Assembly: GCF_033958435.1 (NCBI RefSeq)
Contig: NC_134146.1
Coordinates: forward strand, 25,070,501-25,134,500
Source of the DNA: Carettochelys insculpta
Taxonomy: Eukaryota; Chordata; Testudines; Carettochelyidae
DNA: 64,000 bases
Direction of reading: 5' to 3'
Position numbers and translations under genes: made by a program. Positions 11,500 through 23,610 of this stretch are shown here, one piece after another. Position 1 is the stretch's first letter, and the number at the start of each line of letters is the position of its first letter. A model generated the notes under the pieces. The model was not told the DNA's origin, searched no databases, and saw only the letters and a program-made list of their open reading frames with translations.

Positions 11500-12275
11500 A
11501 TGAGACAGTAGTGTAGGACAAGAGTTAATGTGACTGAGTGCTGCTGCATGCATGAACGAGAGGCTGAGATCCAGTGCCTAATTCTGCATGGCCTTGTATA
11601 ATAATTTACACGAGTGCAGTCTGAGTGTGTGACCGGGTGTCTGCTCCACACTGGCCCAGCAAGGAATAAGCTCAGTCAATGAGGGCGCAGCTGAGGGCTG
11701 TATAAATGAGAGCTCCTGGAGGGGAGGAGAGAGACACGCTTACTGCAGGTGAGGAGCAGAAGGGACCTTGCTGCTGGCAACGCTATAGTGGCTTTATGAC
11801 ATGGAGCCCAGGGAAAAGGGGGCTAGAGCTGGAGAGCTCTGGCCAACCAAACTCTCAGGCTGAGGCCTTGCTCCTTAGGGTAACTAGGGATGTGGAGAGG
11901 CAGCCAGGACAGCAGATGGCATCAGGTTGACCCCCTTGCCAATGATAAGTGGCCATTTCAAACAGCAGTTTGGCCCCTGAGGTAAGGGTTAAATGACAAC
12001 TGGCAGTGGGCCACTGTGGCCAGGTGGGTATAGAAGGTTGGGAGTTCCCTGAGGGGAAGCACCCCAGAGCATGGGGGAACCGGAGCAGAACAGTATCCTG
12101 AGGATAGGGCTCCGTGGTATGGGGGATAAAGGTCTTAATACACAGTGGAGAACAGACAAATGGGTAAATCAGGCAAGATACTGGCCAGAGAGGGGAGCTC
12201 CAAGGCTGAACTGAGCTAATTCCCCAATGGTCCAGAGGGAGACATTGTGCCAGTGAGGCTTCCTGTGTTACGGAA
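11500..12275 (+). mobile_element. Possible LTR-like segment with TATA box
   Basis: A moderately GC-rich block with a good TATA-like box (GCTGTATAAATGAGAG, about 11697-11712), followed by purine-rich GGAGGGGAGGAGAGAGAC. The end is GAGACATTGTGCCAGTGAGG. Style and composition recall retrotransposon LTRs of turtles, but no second LTR, primer-binding site or clear flanking duplication was found. A 141-residue minus-strand frame across it (11855-12280) has no motif. It could instead be an unrelated unique promoter-like stretch. Confidence 0.3.
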
Positions 12276-12279
12276 TACA

Positions 12280-13300
12280 AGCTGGGTGTGAAACACTACC
12301 ATTTTTATTTGTTTGTGTTTCATACCAATTTTACATGTGCATAAATGTCTCCATAAATTGCCAAGTATAAAGTCAGCTCCCCATCCCCATTCGTTGAGAT
12401 CTCAAACACTGCTCAAAGCTGTTCCATGCCAGTGTTTCTTCCTGCCAAAGAGAGGAACATGGGGAAAGCAACATTTACATTTAATGGGCTTCTTTTCCTG
12501 CAGGACAACTAATCAGCATCTCTTCATGATCCTCACCCTCTCCCGTCTGCTGTACTATCCAGTTTCCCTGTGTGCACATTGGGATCAAATTATGGCAGCA
12601 GAGGTACAGCAAGATGCCAGGCGAGTTTCATCTCTGCACTAACCCCTAGCTGTGGTGCAGGAATGAATCTGGCCCTTAATAACTGTTCATGACATGGAGG
12701 ACTTTAGGTTGCTACAACCACAAATCTGCCTGTCCACTGAGGGAGGCACAAACACACTTCTGACTTACCAAGTAGTTACGCTACCTCAGAGTCTGATGGT
12801 CAAAAATGGTGATAGTGTAAATAGTCCTTGTAAAAGATTCACAGGGAAAGGGAGTACAAAAGATCAGAACAGGTCCCTAAAACTGTCTGGATTTGATATA
12901 AACTGACCTTCAGTTGTTTGAATTTCTGTTTGATTTGCGAACAGTAGAGGAAAGTTCATCAGAGAAACAGTTGGTTTACTGTGTTTCAGAGTATTATTTC
13001 AGCTGCTGAGCCACCAGACAAACTACTAGCAGTTTTACAGCTGCAAGTATGTTCATCCTGCATTTTTAGTGAGAAAGTGACATTTAATCCTTAAATTGAT
13101 ACAGTATATTGTTGTAGCCAGAGTGCCCGATTAATGAAAGAACACTACGCCATTGCCCAAATGGCTGCTGAATCCAAACAGCCCGTCTCTACATGAAGAA
13201 GTATTTTTCTAGTGTTTGATACCAAACCATTCCTTGAAGATGACTCCTTGGAGTGTTATCCCTTGTGGCCTCATCTGCAATCTGCACCACTGTTATTGCA
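12280..13300. other. Unique sequence, no feature recognised
   Basis: No coding frame with motif content. Short frames of 70-109 residues are not supported. Confidence 0.45.
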
Positions 13301-13307
13301 CGAAAGT

Positions 13308-13743
13308 GCTACATCTACACTGCCCCTCACTTTCAGAAGGGACATGCAAATGCGACTGACCGAAAAGGCAAATAAGGCACAGATTTAAATATCTTGTGCC
13401 TCATTTGCATACTCCCATGGGATCTCGTGCCCAAAAAAGCTGTTTTCGAAAGCCAAAACACCCATGTAAACAGGGTTCATTCGAAAGGAAACCCCGCTTT
13501 CAAAAGCATCCTTCTTCCTAATTTTTTTTCAGGAAGAAGGGTGCTTTTGAAAGCCGGGTTTCTTTTCGAATGAACCCCATTTACATGGCTGTTTTGGCTT
13601 TTGAAAACAGCTCTTTTGGAAGCAAGATCCCACTGGAGTATGCAAATAAGGTGTGAGATATTTACATCCACACCTCATTTGCATTTTCAATCAGCTGCAC
13701 CTGTACGCCCCTTGTGAAAAGGCAGCACAGTGTAGACATAGCT
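13308..13743. mobile_element. MITE group D, copy 1
   Basis: Starts GCTACATCTACACTGCCCC and ends CAGTGTAGACATAGCT. The arms pair over most of their length, with TGCCTCATTTGCATACTCC and AGTATGCAAATAAGGTG in mirror positions and a central CTTCTTCC / GGAAGAAG dyad near 13509-13540. The flanking duplication is not clear in this copy. Group D copies also lie at 32935, 34481 and 58125. Non-coding. Confidence 0.8.
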
Positions 13744-14337
13744 AGGAAAAGTAAAAGGGGGCATGTAATAAGAAAAAAAATGCTTCTTAACATTCTGTTC
13801 TAGTCCAACACTTTCTGCCATGAAACCCTGTTTCTAAACTAGCTTAAGTCAAGCACATGCACAGCAGTGAGTCAGCAACAGCAACAAAGAGGTTGAAACC
13901 TAATAGGGAAAAATCAATGTGAATATTTTTGCCAATTCACGTCCACAATTCTGTATTCCAAAATTATGAATTTCTGTCAAATTTCAAGAGCAAGAAAATT
14001 ACTCACAGTGAAGCTTGGGAAATCTCTGTTGCTGGAGGGAAAGTGCCTGAATGTCATATTGTCTAGAGGAACAAACGCCAGGCAATCAGTCAGTGGATTT
14101 TTCCATGGATGGGCCTTAATAGCCCTTTGCACTTGATAAAAGATATTTCACAGTGGAGCAGGCTTAATCCTGATTTTACAGCTAGAGACGCTACTAGGCC
14201 TAATTCACTACAGCACAGCGCTTCTCAGGCTCTACCTCTACTTGCAACTGGAGGTTATAGTACTTATCTACCGTGTGTTTGGTTCTGGACTTCTTAACGC
14301 TGTATGTTTTCAGCTTTCACCTGGGAGAAATATCTCT

Positions 14338-14415
14338 GTGCCTCTTTACAGATAGAAGGCTGAGGCCCAGAAAGCTTAAGCAAGTTGTTAGAATCATGCT
14401 TAAACCACAGGTCTG
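14338..14415 (+). mobile_element. MIR SINE fragment
   Basis: Contains ACAGATAGAAGGCTGAGGCC followed by CAGAAAGCTTAAGCAAGTTG, the conserved MIR core pattern (ACAGATGAGGAAACTGAGGC, CAGAGAGGTTAAG). Truncated and diverged, as expected for this old amniote tRNA-derived SINE. Confidence 0.55.
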
Positions 14416-15049
14416 ATGATGCTCTGTCTTATATCTAGTCAACCAGGCTCAGGCCTGCCAACAGGGGTATGGGAGGGACATGGAGGACAGACAAAGGGAG
14501 CAGTTGCACAGGGGCCCAGTATTTCAACGGGGCACAGAGCCCCAGCTGCCGTCGCTACTTCTTTAGCAGCAGTGGCAGCAGCCAGAGCTCCAGGGCTCTT
14601 TGAAATGCTGAGGCAGCACTGCTCTGCCACTCCAGGCAGCTCAGGGGCAGGAGGGCTCAGGAAGTACCTCAGTCCAGGTGGCTTTAAGGGCCGATTGCCC
14701 TAGGCCCTGCCCCTTCCACCCTTGGCCCTGCCCCTTTCAGGGCCTGGAGCCAGGCCTCCCTCCCATCTTGCCCCAGAGCCCACAGTGGCTGTCAGCCAAT
14801 AGTAATTACAAATAGTAATGAAATCACCGACACCCCAAGTAGCTATGCCAATATTTTGAAAAGTGACCACTAATTTTATCTGCCTCAATTTTTGCACGTC
14901 TAACTTAAGACATACTAAAAGTATCCTGAGGCTGGCACTCAATTACTGGCTACTTGTGAAAATTTGGCTGTCCATGCTAATGCAATCACTATTGTGATCA
15001 ATTTTACTGAAGGTGTAGGTGTGTTTTCATGTTTGCTCTCCAGGAGTGA

Positions 15050-16010
15050 TTGGCATTGTGATATACGTCACGGCTCTTCTCTCAGGTCAGCGTGATGAAG
15101 CAAGAGAATAAATATTTAAGGACTGTGTGTGTGACAAAGGTGCCAGCTCACAGCCAAGGTCCCCATACCTCAACTGAATGCTGACAAATGCATAGCCAGA
15201 ATCAGTCTAGCTGATCTGTGTTAACATTGTTAAAACAGTATTAGAATTATAAGAATACCTTTTGTCTTTATTGAATGTTTGTGTGTTGTATCATGCACCA
15301 ATCTCACCCATAACAGTTGTGTCCTATGCTTTAAGGTAATATTTGAGCTGTTGCATTGTTAGCCTCTGACCGTGTAGATCACCACACAGCAGAGCAACGT
15401 TAAGCAGCATAAGATTTTTCCACACCAAGTATTACACACTTCCCAAAAGGAAAGGTCCATTGATACCAGACTGATGATTGTGCACCATGCTACTGGAATT
15501 TCCCTTATACTGTCAACAAGAGCATAAAAGAATGTTGTTGTTCTGCCCTCCACCCAGGGGAGATGAGTAATAGAACTGGACTCCCCCATCAACTGAATAA
15601 AACCGTTAAAGAGGTGGAATGAGTAGCTTGGACTCTGGGCAGCAAAGTTATTTTAGAGATCTGCAGATGTTTAGCCTGAGTTAGCTGCAGAGGACATATA
15701 CAGCTTGCTGACTAGAGAGGCATGTATTAAGTTTTGGATGTTATTTGTGTATACCTGATAACCTGCTTTAACCTGGTAGTTCTTATTTCCTTCTCATATT
15801 TAATAAATATCTTTAGATAATTTATTATAGGATTGGCTATAGCCATTGTCTTAAGCATGAGATCTAAGGTGTAATTGACCTGGGATAACTGAGTGGTCCT
15901 TTGGAACTGGGTATAACGAATATTGCTGTGATTCTTGGTGAATAGGATCACCTCTCACAAAGGTATGCTCAGCCAGTTGGTGATACAGAAATGATTAACC
16001 ACGGGAACTC
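15050..16010 (+). mobile_element. Possible old LTR retroelement segment
   Basis: Stretches such as ATAACCTGCTTTAACCTGGT, TTTAATAAATATCTTTAGAT, GGATTGGCTATAGC and GGTCCTTTGGAACTGGGTAT recall the 3' half (U3/R with polyadenylation signal) of LTRs common in turtle genomes. No internal gag/pol and no matching second LTR was seen, so at best it is a solo, decayed LTR. The assignment comes from recalled pattern only. Confidence 0.35.
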
Positions 16011-16099
16011 CAGGTTAAGGCTGTTATAGCAGGTATAGTGTTTACAGTCGATAGATGGTTGATGAAATCTAACTATAGAACTCATGACCAACTTGGGAC

Positions 16100-18539
16100 T
16101 TGTACCCTCTTTCCAACAATCTGCCCTGAGGTTGGCACTCATGCTCTTGAATCACTGCAGGCAGTATTACACTATGAAACTAGAACCTATGCATATGGCA
16201 GAGAATAAAATAATTTTCCTTTTTAAAATTATTTTCATGCAAACTTACTACTGGATTTAATGGCTGAGGTGTATAGAAGCTGACATAGTAGATTAGACTC
16301 TACCGAGTTGTTTATGAAATATTGAAATTGGATAAGCTTGCAGTATGATTAGTTCACATGAAGGGGTAACTTAAAACAGACGGTGTGCTTAGAAATCTTA
16401 CTGATCAGGCAATTTTTTGTGATGTAATGAAATTAAATTGAAACCTGAAGTGCATGGACAATTAACCCACAGAACCATTAAAATGCCTTTAAAAGAATAG
16501 GATAGTCAATTGTACACTCTAAACCAGTGCCAGGGAGGAGAATCACCATATCCGTGTGTCCCCATTGCACCAGGAACTCCCAGTCTGATTGCCAGCAGAA
16601 AAGAGGAATGAGTTAGTATGTCTCATCCAGGGTTCAGTCTCATCACCCCTGCGTCAATATAACCACATTGTGTTGCAGGGGCGGACTCAAGCCTCTATCC
16701 CTTCCCAATCCTCCAAACCCCTCAGTGTGTAGGCAGGATGTAACACCTCTGGAGAATCAGCTGCCTGTGTATGCAGGGAGTAGTGGTATGGCACACTAGC
16801 ACAAGAAAATTAAATTCCTCTCACACAACCTCAAGCACTGCACACTCCTGTGTCAGTGCCCAGGACAGACCAAGTCTGCACCAATTACAGTCAAGAATAA
16901 CAGTTGGGATTTGTGAAATGAATGGTATGTCTGCATAATGGAAATGTAATCTTGACACTGTTGCTTTGGAGACATTTGATTCACTCTCCATGAGCCGTCT
17001 CTCCATTGCTCACTCCAAACCAACAGAGGGAAAAAATCACCATTTTGGGGATATTGAACCCAGTGTTGGGTAGCACCTATTTTTGAATTACATTTTCCAT
17101 ATATTTAATTAACCCGGATTAAGCTTTCTGTAAACTGAGTAATAACAATGGAACCTTATTCTCCAAGGTTTTAACCTCCTCAAAGCCCACTGACTCCCCC
17201 TCAAGTCGAAGGTTCTCAGCACTTTCTGCTAAGCATTCATTGCCTTTCAGGATCCAGATGCATCTCCTGAAGGCTTCACTCTAAATTTGCTGTCAACTCC
17301 TTAGCCTTTGGTCTTGGCATGTATTTAACCCATGATATGATGACTATAGCTGTGTACAGGATGGAAATTCCATTTTGTGTATGTTTTTGTGATTTCTGTA
17401 TCTGGCTTAATTCCAAATCTGAGTGACAAGTGTTTTCGGTGAAGGAATTTTTCTGCAATATAAAAACAATTTGAAATGAAAAGTCTTTTCCAAACAAAAA
17501 TAAATGAGCTGCTCCAAAGTGCCAAAATGGGGTATTTTGACATTATTGGATTTTTCCCCCCTTTTTTTCTTAAAACAAATCTGAACAAAATCCACTTCAT
17601 TTGTAAAGCATATTCATTTGGACAGATCTACATATTCTGAAAAAATATGGCTCTTTCAAAGTTTCTCAAACCTGCTCTAACAATTATTCTTTTTAAAGCA
17701 GAAGTTTCCTGAAGTTGCTGTAACATTTTGAAAATGTCCTAAATGATTTAACTGATAGTTAACAGAATTAAAATAGCATCCAAATCCATATACATGGGGA
17801 AATTGTCATTAAAAAGATATTATTGGGACAAACTAATGCTAAAACACACCAGCAGCTTCAGGAAGTTATGTTGTTGGATTCATTTTCCTATTATCAAGTC
17901 TGATTTGTGACAAGAAAGATCCACTTTGTACAATGCGCAAGCGACTGTATTTTGTTGCAGCTAGTGATTTCAATTATAAGTTTTTCCTTGATTAAAATTT
18001 CTGTTCATTTACAAAATGGATGAAAATAGAATTTCAAGATGTTCTGTATTCTTAGCTGAGATTTTGTTATTATCTCATGTTTTTCACATACTACTGTAGC
18101 TGTTGCACCATGAATTGAACTAGATTATGATTACTAGTTAAGAACTGAACACACCACCACTTTTGGTCCTTTCTTCCAGTTACGTTATAAATAAATACTT
18201 TAAATTACAAAATTGGTCCAGAAGAAATGGGAATTATGTTGAAAGTACCCCATTGCTGCTGTAACAGCCTTCAGATTCATTGAATCCTTCTCACTGTATT
18301 ATAGTAGCTCCTGCTGTTTTACCTGGTCTACAGAAATATCAGCCTCCTGACTTGGTTTTTTATTATTTTTTTATTTAATGTTTCAAATTGGCTGGAAGGA
18401 AAAATATTTCCCTAAATTGAAACTTTTCATACAAATCATATTGGAAATTGTAGGAAGAAATTAAACAATGCCCAGTTCTCATTTACAATATGTTACAGTA
18501 TTAAAGAGAGCTGCATGATTACAGTTGGATAACAGCTTT
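16100..18539. other. Unique AT-rich sequence, no feature recognised
   Basis: No repeat family or gene was recognised. Overlapping minus-strand frames around 17276-17600 (up to 91 residues) overlap one another in different frames and carry no motif. Confidence 0.5.
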
Positions 18540-18745
18540 GAATTGCACAGAGGATGGGTCTTTTCGATTAAGTGCAGCAAGCAGGAGAAGCAAAATGTTC
18601 TGACATTAAAATGATTGTGATTTGCGAGAGTGACAAATTTCCACATCTGCAAATGACTGACAGCTAGTGCTGCTTTCTGTTTTAATAATTGCGGTGGGAA
18701 TGTTTCATTTACAATTTCTTGATCTCATTGGTGTGACTACAGGTT
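18540..18745. other. Candidate conserved non-coding element
   Basis: Unlike its neighbours, this patch is compositionally balanced and free of repeats. It contains dense homeodomain-like words: TGACAG (TALE/MEIS-type), TTTTAATAATTG (TAAT core) and ATTTACA. It has no open frame. It resembles typical vertebrate developmental enhancers only in style, and conservation was not checked. Confidence 0.2.
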
Positions 18746-18767
18746 CAAGATATTAGCTGTTCTGGAA

Positions 18768-19194
18768 GGCTGTGTCTACATGGGCACAAATCTTCGAAAT
18801 AGCCATATTTCGAAGATTACTAATGAATTGAATATTCAGTGCCTCATTAGCATTAGGACGCTTCCGGCCACGGTGCTGTGAAAGCCCCGCTTTTGAAAGC
18901 ACACAGCTCCGCACAACTACACGGGGGGTCGTTTTCGAAAGGACCCTCCCCTTTCAAAATCGCCTTATTCCGGTCAGTGATCGGGATAAGGAGATTTTGA
19001 AAGGTGCGGAGTCCTTTAAAAAAGGACCACTGTGTAGCCACACGCTTTTGAAAGCGGGGCTTTCGAAGTGCCCTGGCCAGAAGCGTCCTAATGCTAATGA
19101 GGCGCTGAATACTCAATTCAGCGCCTCATTAGTAATCTTCAAAATGGCCATTAGCATGGCTATTTCGAAGATTTGTGCCTGTGTAGACACACCC
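18768..19194. mobile_element. MITE group B-like, diverged subfamily
   Basis: Begins GGCTGTGTCTACATGGGCAC and ends GCCTGTGTAGACACACCC, with GAA on both sides as a 3-bp target duplication. The arms share TCTTCGAAAT, ACTAATG and GCGCCTCATTAG motifs with group B, but the centre (TTTTGAAAGC, CCTTATTCC.GTCA) differs. Strong palindrome, non-coding. Confidence 0.85.
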
Positions 19195-19211
19195 GAAAAG
19201 TTTAGGGTTTA

Positions 19212-19818
19212 GGCTATGTCTATAATACAGCATACATTTGAATCTAAGACACTTAGTTCGATTTTAAGTTGTGACTGTTCACACATCAAATACCACTATT
19301 TTGAATTTATGGGGTACTATGGCCAATAGTCTTAGTCTGACAACCTGAACGAGATTAACAGGAAGTTTGAATGTGGGCACTCAGATTAATGGTAGTGTGG
19401 AAACAGTTTCCATTTAAACTGGTTTTACTGGCCTCCACAGGAGTCCCACATGTATCCTACAATGGCCCACAGTTGTCCATTTGGGCTGGTTGCATCTTCG
19501 ATGCTCTCCAGGTGCACAGGTGACAGGAAGCCCATGAATTTGAATGGTATTAGGCATATGAATTTTTTTTTTCTGACTGGTCACATGGCAAAGATTTTGG
19601 GGGCTGGCTGTCAAAGAAGGCAAGTCTCTCTCTGCCCCCCGTGGCAAAGATTTTGGGGACTTCAGGTAGGAAGATGGCATCACATACCCACAACCACTTG
19701 CGGGGCATTTTTTTCCTTTACTGCACCAGCAAAAAATCTGGACTGCTACAGAGCTGAGGGACTGGTGGGATGCACTTCTGCGACAGTTTTGGAATAAGGC
19801 TGCTGTGTAGACATACCC
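19212..19818. mobile_element. MITE group E
   Basis: Starts GGCTATGTCTATAATACAGC and ends GCTGTGTAGACATACCC. The ends fit the common GGCTATGTC pattern, but the interior is not palindromic beyond the tips. It holds unique-looking sequence, with frames of 115 and 148 residues on opposite strands that lack motifs. It may be a MITE that captured other DNA or a deletion derivative of a longer element. The flanks (TTA / ATA) do not match exactly. Confidence 0.6.
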
Positions 19819-19829
19819 ATAGATCCCTA

Positions 19830-20820
19830 ATCTTCCCCATTTATATCTTTGCTTACTCACTGAACTTAGTAGAAATATATTGTGGACAATAGTGGCCAGG
19901 CATTTGAAAGATTTAATTTTAGGAACTCAGGAGGAAGTGAGACTCTTCCCCTTAAAAGATAAAATCATATACCACTGTCCACTTTTAAAGAAAATTGTAT
20001 ACCAAATTTAGTCCAGAAACATTAAAACAAACGGACAAAGAACAATAATTAGCAAAGAGCCGTAAGCGCAACAGCAAAACATCACTTTGATAGCATACAA
20101 ACCACAAGTAACCCAGTAACAGCTTCTGCCTAAATCAACAGTATGCCATAACCTTTTTGTTATTTATTTATTTATTCTATACTCCCCAAGCCTTCACTTA
20201 TAAACACATGTGGAAGAAAACAAGAACGAGAAAAATAAAGTCACCCTTTAGCTCTTACCAACTCCAGCATAAAACATACTGACGGTCAAATTTTGCTAAT
20301 TTATCTAAATTAAACAGTCCCACTGAGGTTAAGGGCACTATTAACTTGCAAAAACAAAAGACAGGTCAGAAAGCAAGCTGACAGTTGATGATAATTTCCA
20401 AACAACACAGAGGAATCTGCTTTGGTCTGTCTTTTTCAGCTGTTCAGAAGGGGATTCTAGAAAAGGTCTCCATACCATACTGAATTTTTTAATGCTTGTT
20501 CCTGGCAAATCTCATTTACATGAACAAAAGACCAGCAAAGTCAACTTGCATGTAGTGATTGCTGGAGGTACCAGTAAAAAAGCATTAAAAACAATCAAAG
20601 CAAGCTTTTTAATGGCATTTAGAGGAAAATCTTTGGTTTTGGAGACCTCCCAAGATCACCAGTGAATTGGATAGCCATGGTGATATTTAAACAGTTTGGG
20701 AGATAGGAACTGATGTCTTTCTCAGATGTGGACCCTGATTATTTCAGCCTTCACAAATTGGCATCAAACCAATTTGGATGAAACATAAAATTGTAGCTTA
20801 GACATTTTCTTTGTAGCTAA
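19830..20820. other. Unique sequence with a TTTA run
   Basis: No gene recognised. A short TTATTTATTTATTTATT run lies at about 20159-20176. The remainder is unassigned AT-rich DNA. Confidence 0.5.
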
Positions 20821-20826
20821 GATAAA

Positions 20827-21838
20827 GGCCATGTCTACGCTAGCAAGTTCTTTTGAAACATAGGATGGAGGGTGTACACGCTTGTGAGGGCATAGCGGGG
20901 TGCTCCAGGCCCCCTGTCCCTGTTCCCTGCCCTCCCTCCCTGCTCCACTGTGCACTCCAGGACCCCTCCAGTCCTCCTCCCCCCTCCCTGGTCACTGCCA
21001 GGGCCCCTTTTCTGTCTCCTCCAGGGACCCATCCCCTCCAGCACCCTTTCCCAGTCCCAAAGGGTCCCCCTTACCCAGGAGCCTCCTATCCCCACATCGG
21101 ATATGTGACCCAAGCATGCATTACCTCCATGAGGATGGCCCCAACAGTCACCTTGCCCACCCCAACCTGGTGCCCGACTGACCAGTGGCTATCCAAGATG
21201 GCCAGATTCCAAACTGCGATGGCAACCCTCTTCTCCAGGGAGAATGTGGGCCACACAAGGGTGTCCTGGTGCTGGAAGGCAGAGGCAAGCTAGTGGCACA
21301 GCTTCAGAAATGTCCACTTGATCATGCAGAAGTTCTGTAACCAGCAGTCATTGTCCCACTCCACCATGATGAGCCAGTCTCACCACTCAGCACTGGTGGG
21401 ATAGCTCCACAGGTGCCAGATTGCCCAGGGAACGGGGCATGGACATTGCCCCATGGGGGCGACCTACAGGAAAAAGCCTAAGTGGCTGGCCACTCAGAGG
21501 TGCTGGAAGACAGCAAGGAGCACTGTGGCCAGCAGGCAGACCACTGCCTTCAGGATTTCCATGTTGGGGAGCTGCTGGGGATCCGTGGGGGTCTCTGTAA
21601 TGGCTCTGCTCCATGCATGGGGTCTGCTGTGCTGCAGACAGCCTGGAAGCCCTCAGCGTGTGCAGGGCATGGGTGCTTCGGAGCAGCCCTTTAAGAGAGT
21701 GGCTGGCTGCCACCCCCAGAAGGGCTTGTCTTCCATGAAACCCCATCTGCAGTGTTTCCTGCTCCATACTTTCAAAAGAGCAGACCCGCTCAGTGTAGAC
21801 GTGCTCTTCCAAAAGAACACTGTAATGTAGACATAGCC
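20827..21838. mobile_element. MITE group F, about 1 kb
   Basis: Starts GGCCATGTCTACGCTAGC, with AAGTTCTTTTGAAA next. Ends CTTCCAAAAGAACACTG, with TAATGTAGACATAGCC last. Terminal inverted repeats are about 35 bp, and the interior is a long GC-rich non-palindromic filler (20880-21720). Frames of 146 and 156 residues on opposite strands lie in this filler. They are proline-, serine- and cysteine-rich and carry no motif. The internal part could derive from a longer Harbinger element or from captured DNA. Target duplication not evident. Confidence 0.6.
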
Positions 21839-21839
21839 T

Positions 21840-22447
21840 CAGAGAACAAGCCCCCAACAGTCAATCCCCTCCCCGCTGCCAGAGTAATGTAAAATTTGTG
21901 AATGACCTTACACCAATTTTGTCAGAGGAACCTGAAATCTGTAAATTTCTTGTCACCCTGTCCCCATTTTTCCAGAGGCCTTTTCTCCCTATATATGCCA
22001 TCACACCCCTGCTACACATGCAGATATATTCAGAACAATATAAACCATTTACATCAGGCCTCCATGAGACTCCTGGAAGTTTACAATGGCCTGATTCAGG
22101 GAAAGAGACAAATAAATTTTTGTGTAATTTTAAAACAGCTTGATAGAAAGTAAGGCAAGAAATTAGACTTGGAGGGTTCATAAAAAGAAGACAAATCTTA
22201 AAATAAACAGAGTAAACAAATAAAAATAATGACCAAGCTCTCCACAAGCCCACAACCTAGAATATAATATAAAATGAGCTCAACATTGCACTCCATAACA
22301 TACATAGCACTGATTAGGAGTATCAAATTGTATATATCATACTGAGCCAAGATTAGAGCCCGAAACAGTGGATTGTTCCCTATAATCATACCATTTTTGG
22401 AATTAGTTTTCAAAGTCAATTGTTTCCTGCAGTTGGGTTATCTTATA
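21840..22447. other. Unique AT-rich sequence
   Basis: No supported gene. Short frames on both strands overlap and have no motif. Confidence 0.45.
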
Positions 22448-22741
22448 CAGGAGTGAGCAAACTGGGGGGAGGGGCCTGAAATTTCATAGTGGGGGCACAG
22501 CATGATATGCTGCTATGTCACTGTTTTTATGCATGTGTATTCAGATTTATATACCAATTAAGAAAGTTTTTACATTCTACAGACTTATTTACTTACACAT
22601 GCCAAAAGTGTGTTTGTTTTTTTTTCATATGAACGTAACCAAAATTTCTGCCAGTTTGGATTACATCAGAGAGGCTTGAGGGGCCCTGCTAATTGCAGGG
22701 ACGAAATGTGGAGCCTGATGTAAAAAGTTTGTTCATCCCTG
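22448..22741. mobile_element. hAT-type MITE
   Basis: Begins CAGGAGTGAGCAAACTGGG and ends AAAGTTTGTTCATCCCTG, giving 16-bp terminal inverted repeats of the CAGGGGTGGGCAAACT type well known for vertebrate hAT elements. The interior includes GGGGGCACAGCATGA and GAGGGGCCCTGCTAATTGCA, typical of amniote hAT MITEs. The 8-bp target duplication is not recognisable. Non-coding. Confidence 0.75.
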
Positions 22742-23187
22742 ATCAGTTGATTATTTGCAGCTAAATCTCCCCAAGAGTCCTCAATAATCTTCCGTGATTG
22801 CATATATGGTATAACTTTAATATATGGATTTATGGGGTGTAACACAAGGTTATGTCTTCTTTTTGCTAACTCTACCATTTGATTTTAAGGACCTTGGTTT
22901 CCTCAGCTGTATTGAGGGACTCTTACTTCACCACATGAAATTAAACAGCCTCCCTGAAGGCTAATAATTCATTAAGAGCCTCCGTATCCTGAAGGCTTTA
23001 ATGGAGTGACAGTATTTGCACCAGTGCAACCAAAAGAACTAGTTTCTGGTTACTTGGGAATTTATATTCATCTCCTCTCACATTGCACGGACAATGCAGC
23101 ATTCAATGAAATCAAAAGGTGCAGCATGTAGAACTCACTAATACAGATACCATTATGCAGTTGCAAAACAGGATTAGGTATTAATAT
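22742..23187. other. Unique sequence, no feature recognised
   Basis: Short non-coding interval between a hAT MITE and a PLE fragment. Confidence 0.4.
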
Positions 23188-23376
23188 TTGCTCACCTTGA
23201 TCATTTTTTCTGATTTATTCTCCTTGCGTACTGTTTTTGGTTCTCTGTGCCTTAAATATTGAGTCTGTTCTGGTCTGGCTATGGTCTGAAGAAGTGGGTC
23301 TGTCCCACAAAAGCTCACCTAATAAATTATTTTGCTAGTTTTTAAAGTGCTGCTTGACTGCTTTTTGTTTTGAAGG
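23188..23376 (+). mobile_element. PLE 3'-terminal fragment
   Basis: Shares with the copies at 23611 and 28678 the string from GCTCACCTTGAT through TGCCTTAAATATTGAGTC, then TATGGTCTGAAGAAGTGGGT, CCCACAAAAGCTCACC, AATAAATTATTTTG and GTGCTGCTTGACTGC. The CTGAAGA, GTGGG/CCCAC hairpin and following purines resemble a hammerhead-type core with GAAA changed to AAAA. The PLE assignment is inference. Confidence 0.55.
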
Positions 23377-23610
23377 TAATAATATGTGTAACAACAATGT
23401 GGTAAGGGAGATCAACCTTTCATATTTCATAACAGAAGTACACCTCTATTTGTGGTTCAGAAGAAAGTTCTCTGAAGACAGGTTATCCCACAGCTACTGA
23501 CTGCAGAGCTTCTTGACCCAAAGTACCTAGTTTTGGTCACTCTCAGTGACAGGATATTGGATTTAATGTATTACTCACTGGTCTCACCTAATATCCACTT
23601 TTATTTTCTT

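Noticed and set aside
11855..12280. 141-residue minus-strand frame
   Set aside because: No conserved domain, no splice or promoter context, and it sits in an LTR-like stretch.
19414..19860. 148-residue minus-strand frame
   Set aside because: It runs across the right end of a MITE. An overlapping 115-residue frame exists on the other strand and neither shows motifs.
20853..21293. 146-residue plus-strand frame
   Set aside because: It lies wholly inside a MITE, is proline/serine/cysteine-rich with no motif, and competes with frames on the other strand.
21387..21857. 156-residue minus-strand frame
   Set aside because: It crosses the end of the same MITE into flanking DNA. Composition is explained by local GC content and no domain is visible.
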